This document shows, one piece after another, positions 8,431 through 17,383 of a stretch of DNA of 64,000 nucleotides. The position numbers and the translations under genes were made by a program. Position 1 is the first letter of the stretch; the number at the start of each line of letters is the position of its first letter. This DNA comes from Pseudomonas synxantha BG33R (lineage in GTDB: Bacteria > Pseudomonadota > Gammaproteobacteria > Pseudomonadales > Pseudomonadaceae): assembly GCF_000263715.2 (NCBI RefSeq), contig NZ_CM001514.1, positions 6,138,498-6,202,497 on the forward strand, written 5' to 3'. The notes beneath the pieces are model-generated. The model had not been told where the DNA came from. It worked only from the letters and a program-made list of their open reading frames with translations, and did no database searches.

Positions 8431-9357
8431 TTAGACGTTAGGGCAAGGTACCGGCGCCCAGTCAACCAGGTTCGGGTTGGTGCAGTTGAGCTTGAGCTGC
8501 GAATCACCTGCGTTGGCTACCTGCTTGCTTTCAGCTTGCTTGGCCTGGGCCGTTTGCAAGGTCTTCTCGGTGGTGACCGCTTCTTTCGGCACGGTTGGCA
8601 GCACCGGCTTTTTCGGTGGCTTGGTGCCCGCGCCTTTCTTCTTGGTCGGCGTCACGACAGGCGCCACTTCGGCCTGTGCCACGGTAACTACGTCGGCACG
8701 CTGCACACCGACTTGTTGCAGGTCTTTTTCGTAAGCCTGGGTGTAGTTGTTCAGGTCTTCGCCGGCTTTGCCGTTGACTGCGACGATCAGGTCATTGGAT
8801 TCCTTGAGGCCCGCAACGATTTCCGCCAGGCGCTTGCGGCCTTCGGTATCGTTGACGGTCTTGGCCTTGCGGTCGGCCACAAGCTTGGTGAACGCACTCT
8901 GGTAGCACTGCTGCGACGCCTTGGCGTAGGCGGTGCTGCGGTCGATGTCGGAGACGCTTTTATTCACGTCAGCGGCATAGGAGGCGATGCGCTGGTTGTC
9001 ATCGGCGATCTGCTTCTGACGTTCGGTGTAGTAACCCGCCGCGCCGCCGGCCAGGGCGCCACCGGCAGCACCGATGGCGGCATTACGGCCACGTTTTTCC
9101 TTGTCGCCGGTCAGGGCACCCAACAACGCACCGCCAGCCGCGCCGATGGCGGCACCGGTCACCACCGACTTGGTCATGTTCGAATCGGTGGCACGCAGGT
9201 GCTGCACCGGCTCGTAGCAGTTGGGGTAGTACTCGACCTTGGTGCTCGACGCGACCTTGGACGCAGGCGACGTAGCGCAACCGGTCAACACGGTGCTGAA
9301 ACCGGCCGCGATCAGCAGCAGGTGACGCTTGGAAACCGACTTACGGGAAAAAAGCAT
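8431..9357 (-). CDS. tagQ: T6SS lipoprotein TagQ
   Basis: This 308-aa outer-membrane lipoprotein has a signal sequence ending in the lipobox LTGC. Two glycine-zipper stretches follow (VVTGAAIGAAGGALLGAL and AAIGAAGGALAGGAAG). In P. aeruginosa TagQ holds TagR at the outer membrane and is needed for activation of the PpkA pathway. The start at 9357 places the signal peptide correctly; an upstream in-frame start at 9393 would add 12 residues before it. It is the last gene of the leftward T6SS arm, 84 bases after tagR. The assignment rests on position, lipobox and size. Confidence 0.85.
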   Translation of the reverse strand: MLFSRKSVSKRHLLLIAAGFSTVLTGCATSPASKVASSTKVEYYPNCYEPVQHLRATDSNMTKSVVTGAAIGAAGGALLGALTGDKEKRGRNAAIGAAGGALAGGAAGYYTERQKQIADDNQRIASYAADVNKSVSDIDRSTAYAKASQQCYQSAFTKLVADRKAKTVNDTEGRKRLAEIVAGLKESNDLIVAVNGKAGEDLNNYTQAYEKDLQQVGVQRADVVTVAQAEVAPVVTPTKKKGAGTKPPKKPVLPTVPKEAVTTEKTLQTAQAKQAESKQVANAGDSQLKLNCTNPNLVDWAPVPCPNV

Positions 9358-9441
9358 AGATGTGATCTCTGTTAAGTTTGACTTGCCCAGCACGGCCCAC
9401 CGCCGCCTGAGTCCCTTCCAAGCTCGCTAGACAGCCAACGA

Positions 9442-11154
9442 TCAAGACCGCTGACCGCTCGCTGCGAGCAATTCCTTCAAGATCGTTGCCGGGTCGGCCC
9501 GCTGTTGCTTGCGGTAGTTGCCGACATGGCGAACGAACAGTGTTGCGCGCGTCACCAGGCTCTTGCCGAGCACTGGCTTGCGATCCAACTCTTCCTTGAC
9601 CCGTTGAAACTGCGCCTGGATCACCGCATCGGTGTAGCGCGTGCCGGTGGCCAGGTTGTCGATATAAATCGCCACCGCGCCGTCCAGAGCGCTGCGTCCA
9701 TTGGCAATGGCGGTGGCGAACAGCTGCGCGCTGGCTTCGTCCTTGCTGTCCACGGCCTGCTGGCGACTCTTCTGCAGGTTGGCCAGGCGAATGTTGTAGT
9801 TGCTGATGGTCTCGGCCACCAACGCCGCCGACTGGATCAGGTTGCCCGCGGCCTCTTCGCGCTGCTGGGCGATCAGCGAAACGTTGCGCTTGAGCTCTTC
9901 GTTGACCAGGCCCAGCTCGGCTTGCAGCTTGGGGTCGACGCTGGCGGCGATGATGCTGTCCAGGCGCTTGGTCGGGTCCTGGGCGTCGTCGATGGCGTCA
10001 GTCAATGAGGCCAGGCGCCCTTCCTTCTGCCATTGGGCAAACAATTCCTTGTAACGCGAGCGCGGTGCCGACAGTGCGCCAATCGCCACGCGAAAGCCGG
10101 TGGTCTCGTTGCTTTGCTCAGTGCCATCGGCCGCAAACAATGGGTATTCGCGGCGCATACCGGTGAACAAGGTGCCCTCGCCTTCCAGGTAATTGCCGCC
10201 CTTGACCACAAAGCCGCCATAGGTGCCCTGGCGTCGGCCGGCATGTACCAGCTGGAACGATTCCTGGACCATTTCCGCAGCGTTGCCGATCACGTCGAAC
10301 AGGCCGATGGGGTTGGGCAATTTGGTGCCGATGGGCATCAGCCGTGCCGCCTGACCGGTGCCGCCAGCGACCTGGTTGAACACCGCGTAATCAGCCAGCG
10401 GGCCATCGCTTTCGCTGCCCTCGGCGCGCCGTGGATACAAGCGGCCTTCCAGGTCCTGGCGACTCACCGCCTGGCCGCCGCGTGCGGCGTACTCCCACTC
10501 AACCTCGGTAGGCAGGCGCACAAAGCCCAGGCCGCCGTCTTCGGCCGAGGCACCACGCCCGCTCACCGGCAACAACTCGCGGTGGTATTTCATCAGCCAG
10601 GCGCTGTACACCGCCGAAAAACGCTCGGCTTCAAAACGCGACAGCTTCACCTTGGGCAACCGCCCGGCCATGCCGGTGGGCGCGTCACACGCCGGTGCCG
10701 GTTCACCGCTGGCCAGGGATTGCGCCTGGCCCATCACCTGGGCGTATTGGCGTGCGGTCACTTCGTACTTGCCGATGAAGTACAGCATCGGCTTGAGTGG
10801 GGTCTTGGCGTCGGTCTTTGGCATCAGCGGCGCGATGACCTTGTTCCAGGCCTTGGGCAAGTCCTTGAGGGTGAACTGGCCGTTGATGAAGTCGCGGCGG
10901 TAACCGGAAATAAACGACTGCTGGTAACCGGCCTCGCCTTCGGCAAAGGGGTAGCCGAGGCTGACTTCGCGGTCATCCAGGGTGCCCTGGGCCAGCACGT
11001 AGGCGTAGCGGAACACCATGTTGCCTTCGCACGGCAGCGGCAGGCTCACGTCGTCCGGCAACGGTTTGGGATTGTCGAGCTTGTCGCTTGCCTCATCCGC
11101 CCAGGCCAGCGAGGCCAGGCTCAGCGCCACGCAGGCGCCCAGTAACTTATACAT
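9442..11154 (-). CDS. tagR: T6SS threonine-phosphorylation activator TagR
   Basis: TagR (570 aa) is a periplasmic protein with a sulfatase-modifying-factor (FGE-like) fold that acts on the PpkA periplasmic domain. The signal peptide MYKLLGACVALSLASLAWA is clear. The FGE-type domain is seen in YFIGKYEVTARQYAQVMG, RLPTEVEWEYAARGG, PNPIGLFDVIGNAAEMVQE and NETTGFRVAIG, within about residues 30-370. The C-terminal 200 residues are helical and charged. The start at 11154 has AAGGA seven bases upstream and overlaps the tagS end by eight bases. Confidence 0.93.
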   Translation of the reverse strand: MYKLLGACVALSLASLAWADEASDKLDNPKPLPDDVSLPLPCEGNMVFRYAYVLAQGTLDDREVSLGYPFAEGEAGYQQSFISGYRRDFINGQFTLKDLPKAWNKVIAPLMPKTDAKTPLKPMLYFIGKYEVTARQYAQVMGQAQSLASGEPAPACDAPTGMAGRLPKVKLSRFEAERFSAVYSAWLMKYHRELLPVSGRGASAEDGGLGFVRLPTEVEWEYAARGGQAVSRQDLEGRLYPRRAEGSESDGPLADYAVFNQVAGGTGQAARLMPIGTKLPNPIGLFDVIGNAAEMVQESFQLVHAGRRQGTYGGFVVKGGNYLEGEGTLFTGMRREYPLFAADGTEQSNETTGFRVAIGALSAPRSRYKELFAQWQKEGRLASLTDAIDDAQDPTKRLDSIIAASVDPKLQAELGLVNEELKRNVSLIAQQREEAAGNLIQSAALVAETISNYNIRLANLQKSRQQAVDSKDEASAQLFATAIANGRSALDGAVAIYIDNLATGTRYTDAVIQAQFQRVKEELDRKPVLGKSLVTRATLFVRHVGNYRKQQRADPATILKELLAASGQRS

Positions 11155-12331
11155 CTCTGATTCCTTCAGAAGCCTGGATACGCGCCACCCGCCACCCCCC
11201 ACAGGCCGCCGCCACGGCGCTGACGCCGAGCACGGCAGCCAGGGCCAGGCCGTAGTGACGCGCCAACAGATGGCTGGCGTACTCGCCCGGCACCTGCACG
11301 AAGAGTTGATTCAAACCCGCTTCGGCCAGGCCATAAAGCCCGACACTGAGCAAGCCCGCAAAACCGGCGCTGTACAGCGCCTGCAACAGCACAAACAGCA
11401 ACAGCGCGCCGGTGGAAAACCCAAGCAGGCGCAACACTGACAATTCCCGGCGCTTGCGCGCGACCGCCGCCAACGCGCCGGCAAAAATCGCCGCAAAGGC
11501 TCCGGCCAGGGCCAACCCGGCGATGATCCAGAACACAATCGACAGGTTGCGGCTCAACGACTGCACCTGGGCGATAGTGTGCGCCTGGGTCGACACCAGC
11601 AGGTTCTGCCCGGCGAAATACACCCGCAGCGGTTCCACATCACTGAGGCTGCGCGCATACAGGCGAAACGCCGGATAGATACGCTGTTCGCTCACGCCCG
11701 CCACCTCGCCGTCCCAATGCAACGCCGGCACCGCACGGCCATCGCGATAATCTTCCGCCGCTTCCAGCAGCGCTAAATCAGTCAACAGTCCATCACGGGC
11801 AAAGGCTTCCAACGGCAACACCGCCAGCACTTGCAACCGCGTGCGCTGGGCCTCGACGCGCCCCGCCACTTGCCGCGCAAAGCTGGTTTCCAGCCAGTCT
11901 CCGGGCCTTGCTGCAAGCTTTTCGGCAGCGGTATGGCTGAGCACAATCTGATCCAAACCGTGAGGCATCGGTAAGCCTGCCAACAACGGATCACCCGCTG
12001 CGGTTGGCAACATTTCCAGGGTCAGCGCGCCCACTTGGGCCGTTGCCGCAATCTGCCGTGTGCGCGGCAAAGCAAACGCCACATCGCTGCGCTGCCCCAA
12101 CTGCTCGATAAACGCTGCGCTGAATCGGCCACCGCCTAACGGGATAATTTCACGGGTAGCCGGATCGGTCTCCAAGCGTTCGGTCAAACTGCTAACCAGT
12201 CCAAATTTCAGGCCGAATAACACCAGCAATGGCGCGATAACCGCTACCAGCGCCAGCACCGAACAGGCCGACAGCCAACCGTCGTTGCGATAGTCCTGCC
12301 AGGCGAGTGAGGCAAGCAGACCGATGCGCAT
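11147..12331 (-). CDS. tagS: T6SS ABC transporter permease TagS
   Basis: This 394-aa FtsX-like permease partners with TagT. One membrane helix lies near the N-terminus (VLALVAVIAPLLVLFGLKFG). A large periplasmic domain follows, and three helices lie near the C-terminus (WIIAGLALAGAFAAIFAGAL, ALLLFVLLQALYSAGFAGLL and YGLALAAVLGVSAVAAACG). The ATG at 12331 is chosen because it overlaps the tagT stop as TGATG and has GGAGG seven bases upstream; a GTG two codons earlier is possible. TagST act upstream of PpkA in posttranslational T6SS activation. Confidence 0.92.
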   Translation of the reverse strand: MRIGLLASLAWQDYRNDGWLSACSVLALVAVIAPLLVLFGLKFGLVSSLTERLETDPATREIIPLGGGRFSAAFIEQLGQRSDVAFALPRTRQIAATAQVGALTLEMLPTAAGDPLLAGLPMPHGLDQIVLSHTAAEKLAARPGDWLETSFARQVAGRVEAQRTRLQVLAVLPLEAFARDGLLTDLALLEAAEDYRDGRAVPALHWDGEVAGVSEQRIYPAFRLYARSLSDVEPLRVYFAGQNLLVSTQAHTIAQVQSLSRNLSIVFWIIAGLALAGAFAAIFAGALAAVARKRRELSVLRLLGFSTGALLLFVLLQALYSAGFAGLLSVGLYGLAEAGLNQLFVQVPGEYASHLLARHYGLALAAVLGVSAVAAACGGWRVARIQASEGIRDV

Positions 12332-13035
12332 CAGCACGCCTCCCCGAGGGTTGCGGTGACGCCGCCGTCAGCATCGCGACGGCAACCGATACGCCGCACC
12401 TGCAAGCCACTGGCGCGGGCCAGGGGTTCGTCATGGGTGGCGATCACACAGGCCGCCCGCTGTTCACGGGCCCGGGCCAGCAGCGCCTGCATCACCCGCT
12501 CGGCGTTGAACGGGTCGAGGGAAGCGGTCGGCTCATCCGCCAGCACCAGTTGCGGCGCATGGGCCAGGGCGCGGGCACAACTCACGCGCTGGCGCTGGCC
12601 CACCGACAACGCCGCCGGGCGCTTGGCCAACTGATCGCTGACCTGCAACTGCTCGGCCAGACGCGCCACGCTGCCGTCGTCCTTCAAGCCCAGCAATTGC
12701 CGGGACAACGTGATATTTCCGCGCACATCCAGAAATCCCAGCAGCCCACCGGTTTGCGGCACATAGCCCAAGTGCTGGCTGCGCAACGCGGCCAAGGCGG
12801 ATTGCCGGTCGGCACGCCACAGCGCGCCGATGTCCTGCTGGTTGAACGCAAACTGCCCGACCTGATCCGGCGCCAACACCAGCGCCAGCAGATCCAGCAA
12901 CGTGCTTTTGCCGCAACCACTGGGGCCGACAATCGCCAGTTGTTCGCCCGCTTGCAGGTGCAACGCCGGAATCACCAGGCTGTAGCGCTGGCTACCAACG
13001 CCCCGGCTCTTGTGCACTGCGCTCAGGTTCAACAT
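12331..13035 (-). CDS. tagT: T6SS ABC transporter ATPase TagT
   Basis: This is a 234-aa ABC ATPase of the LolD/MacB-like class. The Walker A motif GPSGCGKST is at residues 37-45 and Walker B is LVLADEPTASLD. The signature motif reads LSVGQ instead of LSGGQ, a conservative departure in a key motif. With TagS it forms the inner-membrane complex that helps trigger PpkA in the threonine-phosphorylation pathway. The start overlaps the ppkA stop (TAATG) and the stop overlaps the tagS start. Confidence 0.93.
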   Translation of the reverse strand: MLNLSAVHKSRGVGSQRYSLVIPALHLQAGEQLAIVGPSGCGKSTLLDLLALVLAPDQVGQFAFNQQDIGALWRADRQSALAALRSQHLGYVPQTGGLLGFLDVRGNITLSRQLLGLKDDGSVARLAEQLQVSDQLAKRPAALSVGQRQRVSCARALAHAPQLVLADEPTASLDPFNAERVMQALLARAREQRAACVIATHDEPLARASGLQVRRIGCRRDADGGVTATLGEAC

Positions 13036-16013
13036 TACGGCAGCGTCGACAGCGGCACGCGGTACAACGCATCACCCGGTTCGGCGTCGCCGAAACGGAC
13101 CCAGTTGGCCACGTCGTTATGGAAGGTTTCATACAGGCGGATTTTCGAATCCAGCTCGTCGATAAAGTCTTCCTGCTCGGCCACGCTCAACGACAACCAC
13201 AAATCCTGGGTCATGTTCAGCGACTTGCTGCGGTACGGCAGGCCCTCCAGGTATTCACCGAGCAGACCACCGTCGGCCAGGTTACCGCCCTTGCGCAGGG
13301 CTTGGGGGTCCCGGCTCATGTAGGCCGAGGCGCTGGCGATTTCCTGGAAGAAATCCTTGGGCGAGCTTTGGGTTTTGCGCGCCGCATCCACGATCAACTT
13401 CAGCGACTGTTGCAGGTCATTGAGTTGCAGCTTGGTCAGCATCACGCACACCTGGAACGCTGGCAGTGCCGGGTTGGTCAGGTCGCGGTCGGCGGTCCAG
13501 GCGCTGACCAGTTGCGGCGCCTGGCTGGCGGTTTTGCGCCCGAGGAAGTCCATGTGCATGGCATAACCGACCGCGGTGGATTTGTCCGCCAGACTTGGCG
13601 CCGAACCGAGCAGCGGCACCGGTTGCGGCGTGTTGTTGCGCACCTGATGCACCAGGTCGGCGAACACTGTACCGATCTCATCGACGCGCTCACCCAGCTT
13701 GCGCACATCGCCTCCCGGCACTGGCGTGTACAGGTCGCCGATCTGCGGGTTGGCGTCGGCGGTGAGGATGCGGTACTGGCTCTCGGCACCGGCGTGGGTT
13801 TTCTTGCCGACATCGGTGCGCAGGTGCAGCGCGTAGATCTTGATCTGCTTGCCGAGTGCGGCCTGTCGCACTTCGGCTTCGTTCATCTGGGTAGCGGCGA
13901 ACGGGTCGTTCTTGCGCAGCGCACCCGCGTCGGTGACCAGCAGGATGATGCGCCCGCCATAGCCCGACCAGTCCATGCCATCCACCGCCTGCATCACCCC
14001 GGCAAACGCATCTTCGTTGAAGGAATGGCTGGAGACGGTTGAGGCTTTGACCTGGCGCGCCATATCGAGGAAGCGCTGCGGATCGCGCCCCTGGTCGAGG
14101 CTGATCAGGGTCTTGGCGACGTACTCAAGGCCAGGGGTTTTCTTGATGCTGCTGCGAAAGCCGACCAGGCCGAAGCTGACGCTGTCCAGTTCGCCGCGCT
14201 CGGCGATACGGGTTTGCAGCTCGTGTACCACGTCGCGGATCTGGTCGATGTAGGGCTGCATCGACACCGTGGTATCCACCACCAGCACCACGGCGGTGCG
14301 GAATGCATCGGCATTGGCGCTGAGCGTCGGGGTTGCCGGTGTGGCAGCCGCGCTGCGGCCTGGGTCGATGGAGGCCACGTTGAGCAACTGCACCGGCTGG
14401 CCGTTTTCGTCGAAGCTCTCTTTTGAGTCGAAAATCGGCAACAGGTAGAACTGGTTTTGCGGCACCGCGCTGGCTGTCGGCTCAAGGGCCAGGACTTGCT
14501 GGTTGTCCTCAGGGTTGTTCTGCGCCTTGGTCAGCACGCTTTTCGCGGCAGCAGGATCGGCCAACAGTTTCTCCACCTCGCCGGATTGGCGCAGGAACAT
14601 CACGGGCGCACGCCCCGAGCGCTCGGTGAACTTGAGCACCAGGCTTTGTTTCCAGTCGCTGACCTGGGCGGCCGGCAACCAACCGTCGCTGCGCCCATCG
14701 GTGGCGGCGCCCACGCGTACCCACGGGCTGCCATCCACTTCCTTGCGCTGGTACACGTAGAGCACGGAAAACGCCGGCAACGCCTTACCCGGCGTGCTGC
14801 CCGCGTCTGCTGAAAGCTGGGCGCCGGGCTTGCTGAGTACGCGCTGGAACAGGGTCTTCTTGCCCGCCATCAGCAACGGGCGTTGACCGCCATCCACTGC
14901 AGCGACAGCCACCGGTGGCGTCACCGTGGGCACCACGGCGGCTGGCGGCTGAGCCGGTTCATCGCTGCCACTCAACCACCAGTAGCTGGCGCCACCAATG
15001 GCCAACGCGACGGCGACCGCCACGGCGGCCAAGGCCAATACCGGACCACGGTGCTGCTCGGAGGGGGCACTGTGCTGGGTCGGCGTTACCACCGGTTGGC
15101 GCACTATTGGCTGCGGCTGCGGTTTATCAGTCGGAATGTCGATGGTGACGGGGGTCATGCCTGCCAGATCAAAGCTCAATGGAATCGGCAGCGGCCGTAC
15201 CAGCGTGGCGTCCGATTCATCCGCCGGCAGTTGATCCAGCGCCAACAACAACGCTGCCGCATCCGGATAACGCTGCGCCGGGTCTTTGGCCAACAACTTG
15301 CGCAGCACACCCTGGTAACGCCCGTGATGCACAGGCAATTCCGGCAACGGCTCAGTCAGGTGCGCCAGCGCAGTGGAAAGCGCATCGGTGCCGCTATAGG
15401 GCAGCTTGCCGACGAGGATTTCATACAGCACCACACCGAGTGCGTAGAGATCGGCGCGCCCGTCGATCTCCTGGCCCCGCGCCTGCTCGGGGCTCATGTA
15501 GCTGGGTGTACCCACGGCAAACCCGGCCTGGGTGAATTGGGTGCGGTCGTCCAGCGACTTGGCGATACCAAAGTCGGAAAGTACTGCGGTGCCATCGGCG
15601 CGGAACAGAATATTCGCCGGTTTGACGTCGCGGTGCACCAAGCCCTGGGCATGGGCATAACCCAGCGCCGAGGCGATCTGACGGATCAGCGTCACCCCCT
15701 GCTCCGGCGTCAGGCCGGCAGCGATGCGCTCCTTGAGCGTGCCGTTGGGCAGGTATTCCATGGCCATGTAATACAGCTCACCGACGTTGCCGATGTCATG
15801 GATAGTCACCGTGTGCGGGTGCGAAAGGCGCGCCAGGGTCTTGCCCTCACGCAGGAAGCGCTCGCAGAAACTCGGATCGGCCGCCAGCGCCGCGGCCATC
15901 ACCTTCAACGCTACCTTGCGCTCCAGCGAACGCTGGGTCGCCAGGTACACGCTGGCCATGGCGCCTTCGCCGATCTCGCCTTCGATGTCATAACCTGGAA
16001 TGACAATGTTCAT
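13035..16013 (-). CDS. ppkA: T6SS Ser/Thr protein kinase PpkA with periplasmic vWA domain
   Basis: PpkA (992 aa) phosphorylates Fha1 to promote T6SS assembly. The cytoplasmic kinase domain covers about residues 8-265, with the Gly-rich loop GEGAMASVY, Lys37, the catalytic loop HRDVKPAN (Asp129) and DFG (Asp147). After a proline-rich linker there is one membrane helix (about 324-346). The periplasmic part has a von Willebrand A domain from about residue 570 with the metal-site motif DTTVS (580-584). It lies between pppA, with ATGA overlap, and tagT, with TAATG overlap. Confidence 0.97.
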   Translation of the reverse strand: MNIVIPGYDIEGEIGEGAMASVYLATQRSLERKVALKVMAAALAADPSFCERFLREGKTLARLSHPHTVTIHDIGNVGELYYMAMEYLPNGTLKERIAAGLTPEQGVTLIRQIASALGYAHAQGLVHRDVKPANILFRADGTAVLSDFGIAKSLDDRTQFTQAGFAVGTPSYMSPEQARGQEIDGRADLYALGVVLYEILVGKLPYSGTDALSTALAHLTEPLPELPVHHGRYQGVLRKLLAKDPAQRYPDAAALLLALDQLPADESDATLVRPLPIPLSFDLAGMTPVTIDIPTDKPQPQPIVRQPVVTPTQHSAPSEQHRGPVLALAAVAVAVALAIGGASYWWLSGSDEPAQPPAAVVPTVTPPVAVAAVDGGQRPLLMAGKKTLFQRVLSKPGAQLSADAGSTPGKALPAFSVLYVYQRKEVDGSPWVRVGAATDGRSDGWLPAAQVSDWKQSLVLKFTERSGRAPVMFLRQSGEVEKLLADPAAAKSVLTKAQNNPEDNQQVLALEPTASAVPQNQFYLLPIFDSKESFDENGQPVQLLNVASIDPGRSAAATPATPTLSANADAFRTAVVLVVDTTVSMQPYIDQIRDVVHELQTRIAERGELDSVSFGLVGFRSSIKKTPGLEYVAKTLISLDQGRDPQRFLDMARQVKASTVSSHSFNEDAFAGVMQAVDGMDWSGYGGRIILLVTDAGALRKNDPFAATQMNEAEVRQAALGKQIKIYALHLRTDVGKKTHAGAESQYRILTADANPQIGDLYTPVPGGDVRKLGERVDEIGTVFADLVHQVRNNTPQPVPLLGSAPSLADKSTAVGYAMHMDFLGRKTASQAPQLVSAWTADRDLTNPALPAFQVCVMLTKLQLNDLQQSLKLIVDAARKTQSSPKDFFQEIASASAYMSRDPQALRKGGNLADGGLLGEYLEGLPYRSKSLNMTQDLWLSLSVAEQEDFIDELDSKIRLYETFHNDVANWVRFGDAEPGDALYRVPLSTLP

Positions 16014-16729
16014 GACGAAACCTTCACGACGAGGGTGGTGATGTTGTCCGGTGCGCCGCGATTGAGCCCCAGGTGCACCAGGCTGCGCACGATTTCATCC
16101 GGTGCGTCATGGCTGAGCACGTCGCGGATTTCGCGGTCTTCGACGGTCTTGTTCAGGCCGTCGCTGCACAACAGGTAGCTGTCGCCGGGAGCAATCAACA
16201 GTTCGACCGACGCCACGTCCAGTTGCGCTTCCACGCCGACAGCGCGGGTGACGATATTGGAGCGCGGATGAGTGCGGGCGTCAGCTTCGCTGAGCAAGCC
16301 GCTGTCTTGCAGGTCCTGCACGTAGCTGTGGTCGCGGGAGATGCTTTCCAGCACGCCGTCACGCAGGCGATACAAGCGACTGTCGCCGGCCCACAGGCAC
16401 ACACCGCGCAAGCCGCGGGCGGCGAATACCACCACCGTACTGCCCATCATGGTCACGCCACGGTTGGCGGTTTCTTCGCGTACAGCGGTGTTGATGCGCA
16501 GCAGGTCATTGCGCAGCGCCGCGGTGTATTCGTCGAGGGAGCGGCCCAGCGGCACATGGCGCAGGCTGTCGACGATCAAGCTGCTGACATAGTCCCCCGC
16601 GGCGTGCCCGCCCATGCCATCGGCCACCACCCACAGGCGGTTTTCCGGCAGGTCCAGAAAGGCATCTTCGTTGACTTGGCGAACCATGCCCACATGGCTT
16701 TTGCTCGCGGATTTGTACGTCGCGCCCAT
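16010..16729 (-). CDS. pppA: T6SS PP2C-type phosphatase PppA
   Basis: PppA (239 aa) dephosphorylates Fha1 and so opposes PpkA. The PP2C metal-binding motif VVADGMGGHAAGDYVS is near residues 33-48, and further family motifs are MGSTVVV, WAGDSRLYRL and LLCSDGL. Its stop overlaps the ppkA start by four bases, and tagF ends directly before its start. The adjacent, translationally coupled kinase and phosphatase form one regulatory switch. Confidence 0.96.
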   Translation of the reverse strand: MGATYKSASKSHVGMVRQVNEDAFLDLPENRLWVVADGMGGHAAGDYVSSLIVDSLRHVPLGRSLDEYTAALRNDLLRINTAVREETANRGVTMMGSTVVVFAARGLRGVCLWAGDSRLYRLRDGVLESISRDHSYVQDLQDSGLLSEADARTHPRSNIVTRAVGVEAQLDVASVELLIAPGDSYLLCSDGLNKTVEDREIRDVLSHDAPDEIVRSLVHLGLNRGAPDNITTLVVKVSS

Positions 16730-17383
16730 CTACACCACACCTTCTTGTCCGAGCAAAAACTGCGCAAAATCATCGGCGGCAGGCAAGCCCTGGCACCGTA
16801 ATAAACCAGGTGAAATACGTTGCGAACCACGGCCCCACCACAGGCTCGCGCCCTCGCACGCCTGTTCGGCCAGTGCGGTCATGCGCTGATGGGGCACCGT
16901 AGCGGCCACGCGCTGCAGGCCGGCGAAACGGCTGTCGACCGCACGCGGCTCACTCGCCGGAAAGCCCAGGGCGTCGATCCCCGCGTTGAAGCTTTCGAAG
17001 GTAGCGCCACTGTCCAGGGTGCTGAGCAACAGCTCTTCGGCCTGCTCGAACCAGGTGTCCGGCCCGCCCACCAGGGAGGCGGGGTTGGTGTCGTGATCCA
17101 GCAAGGTGACCACGGCCAGCGGAAAATACCGCCCGACCCGATCAATGCTCGGCATCACCACGCCCGCCGCGGCATCGGGCCCGCATACGCCCGGCGCCAG
17201 TACAAAGCGCCACAACGGGCTGACCAGGTACACGTTGAGCCAGTCACCGCCCAGGCTGTTCTGGCTGGCGAGCAAACCCGCCGCCAGCCAGCTGTCCCAC
17301 GGGCCGATAAAACTCTGGGGCAAGGCGCGGCTGACAAAATCCCCGCGACTGGCCAACTTGCCGTAGAAACCCACAGTCGTCAT
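16730..17383 (-). CDS. tagF: T6SS-associated protein TagF
   Basis: TagF (217 aa, DUF2094 family) is a posttranslational repressor of H1-type T6SS in P. aeruginosa. The family start MTTVGFYGKLASRGDFVSRALP is clear, followed by PLWRFVLAPGVCG and DRVGRYFPLAVVTLL. The start at 17383 overlaps the tssM stop (ATGA); a longer reading from 17650 lies inside tssM and is rejected. The stop is immediately before the pppA start. TagF is separate from PppA here, not fused to it as in some species. Confidence 0.93.
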   Translation of the reverse strand: MTTVGFYGKLASRGDFVSRALPQSFIGPWDSWLAAGLLASQNSLGGDWLNVYLVSPLWRFVLAPGVCGPDAAAGVVMPSIDRVGRYFPLAVVTLLDHDTNPASLVGGPDTWFEQAEELLLSTLDSGATFESFNAGIDALGFPASEPRAVDSRFAGLQRVAATVPHQRMTALAEQACEGASLWWGRGSQRISPGLLRCQGLPAADDFAQFLLGQEGVV

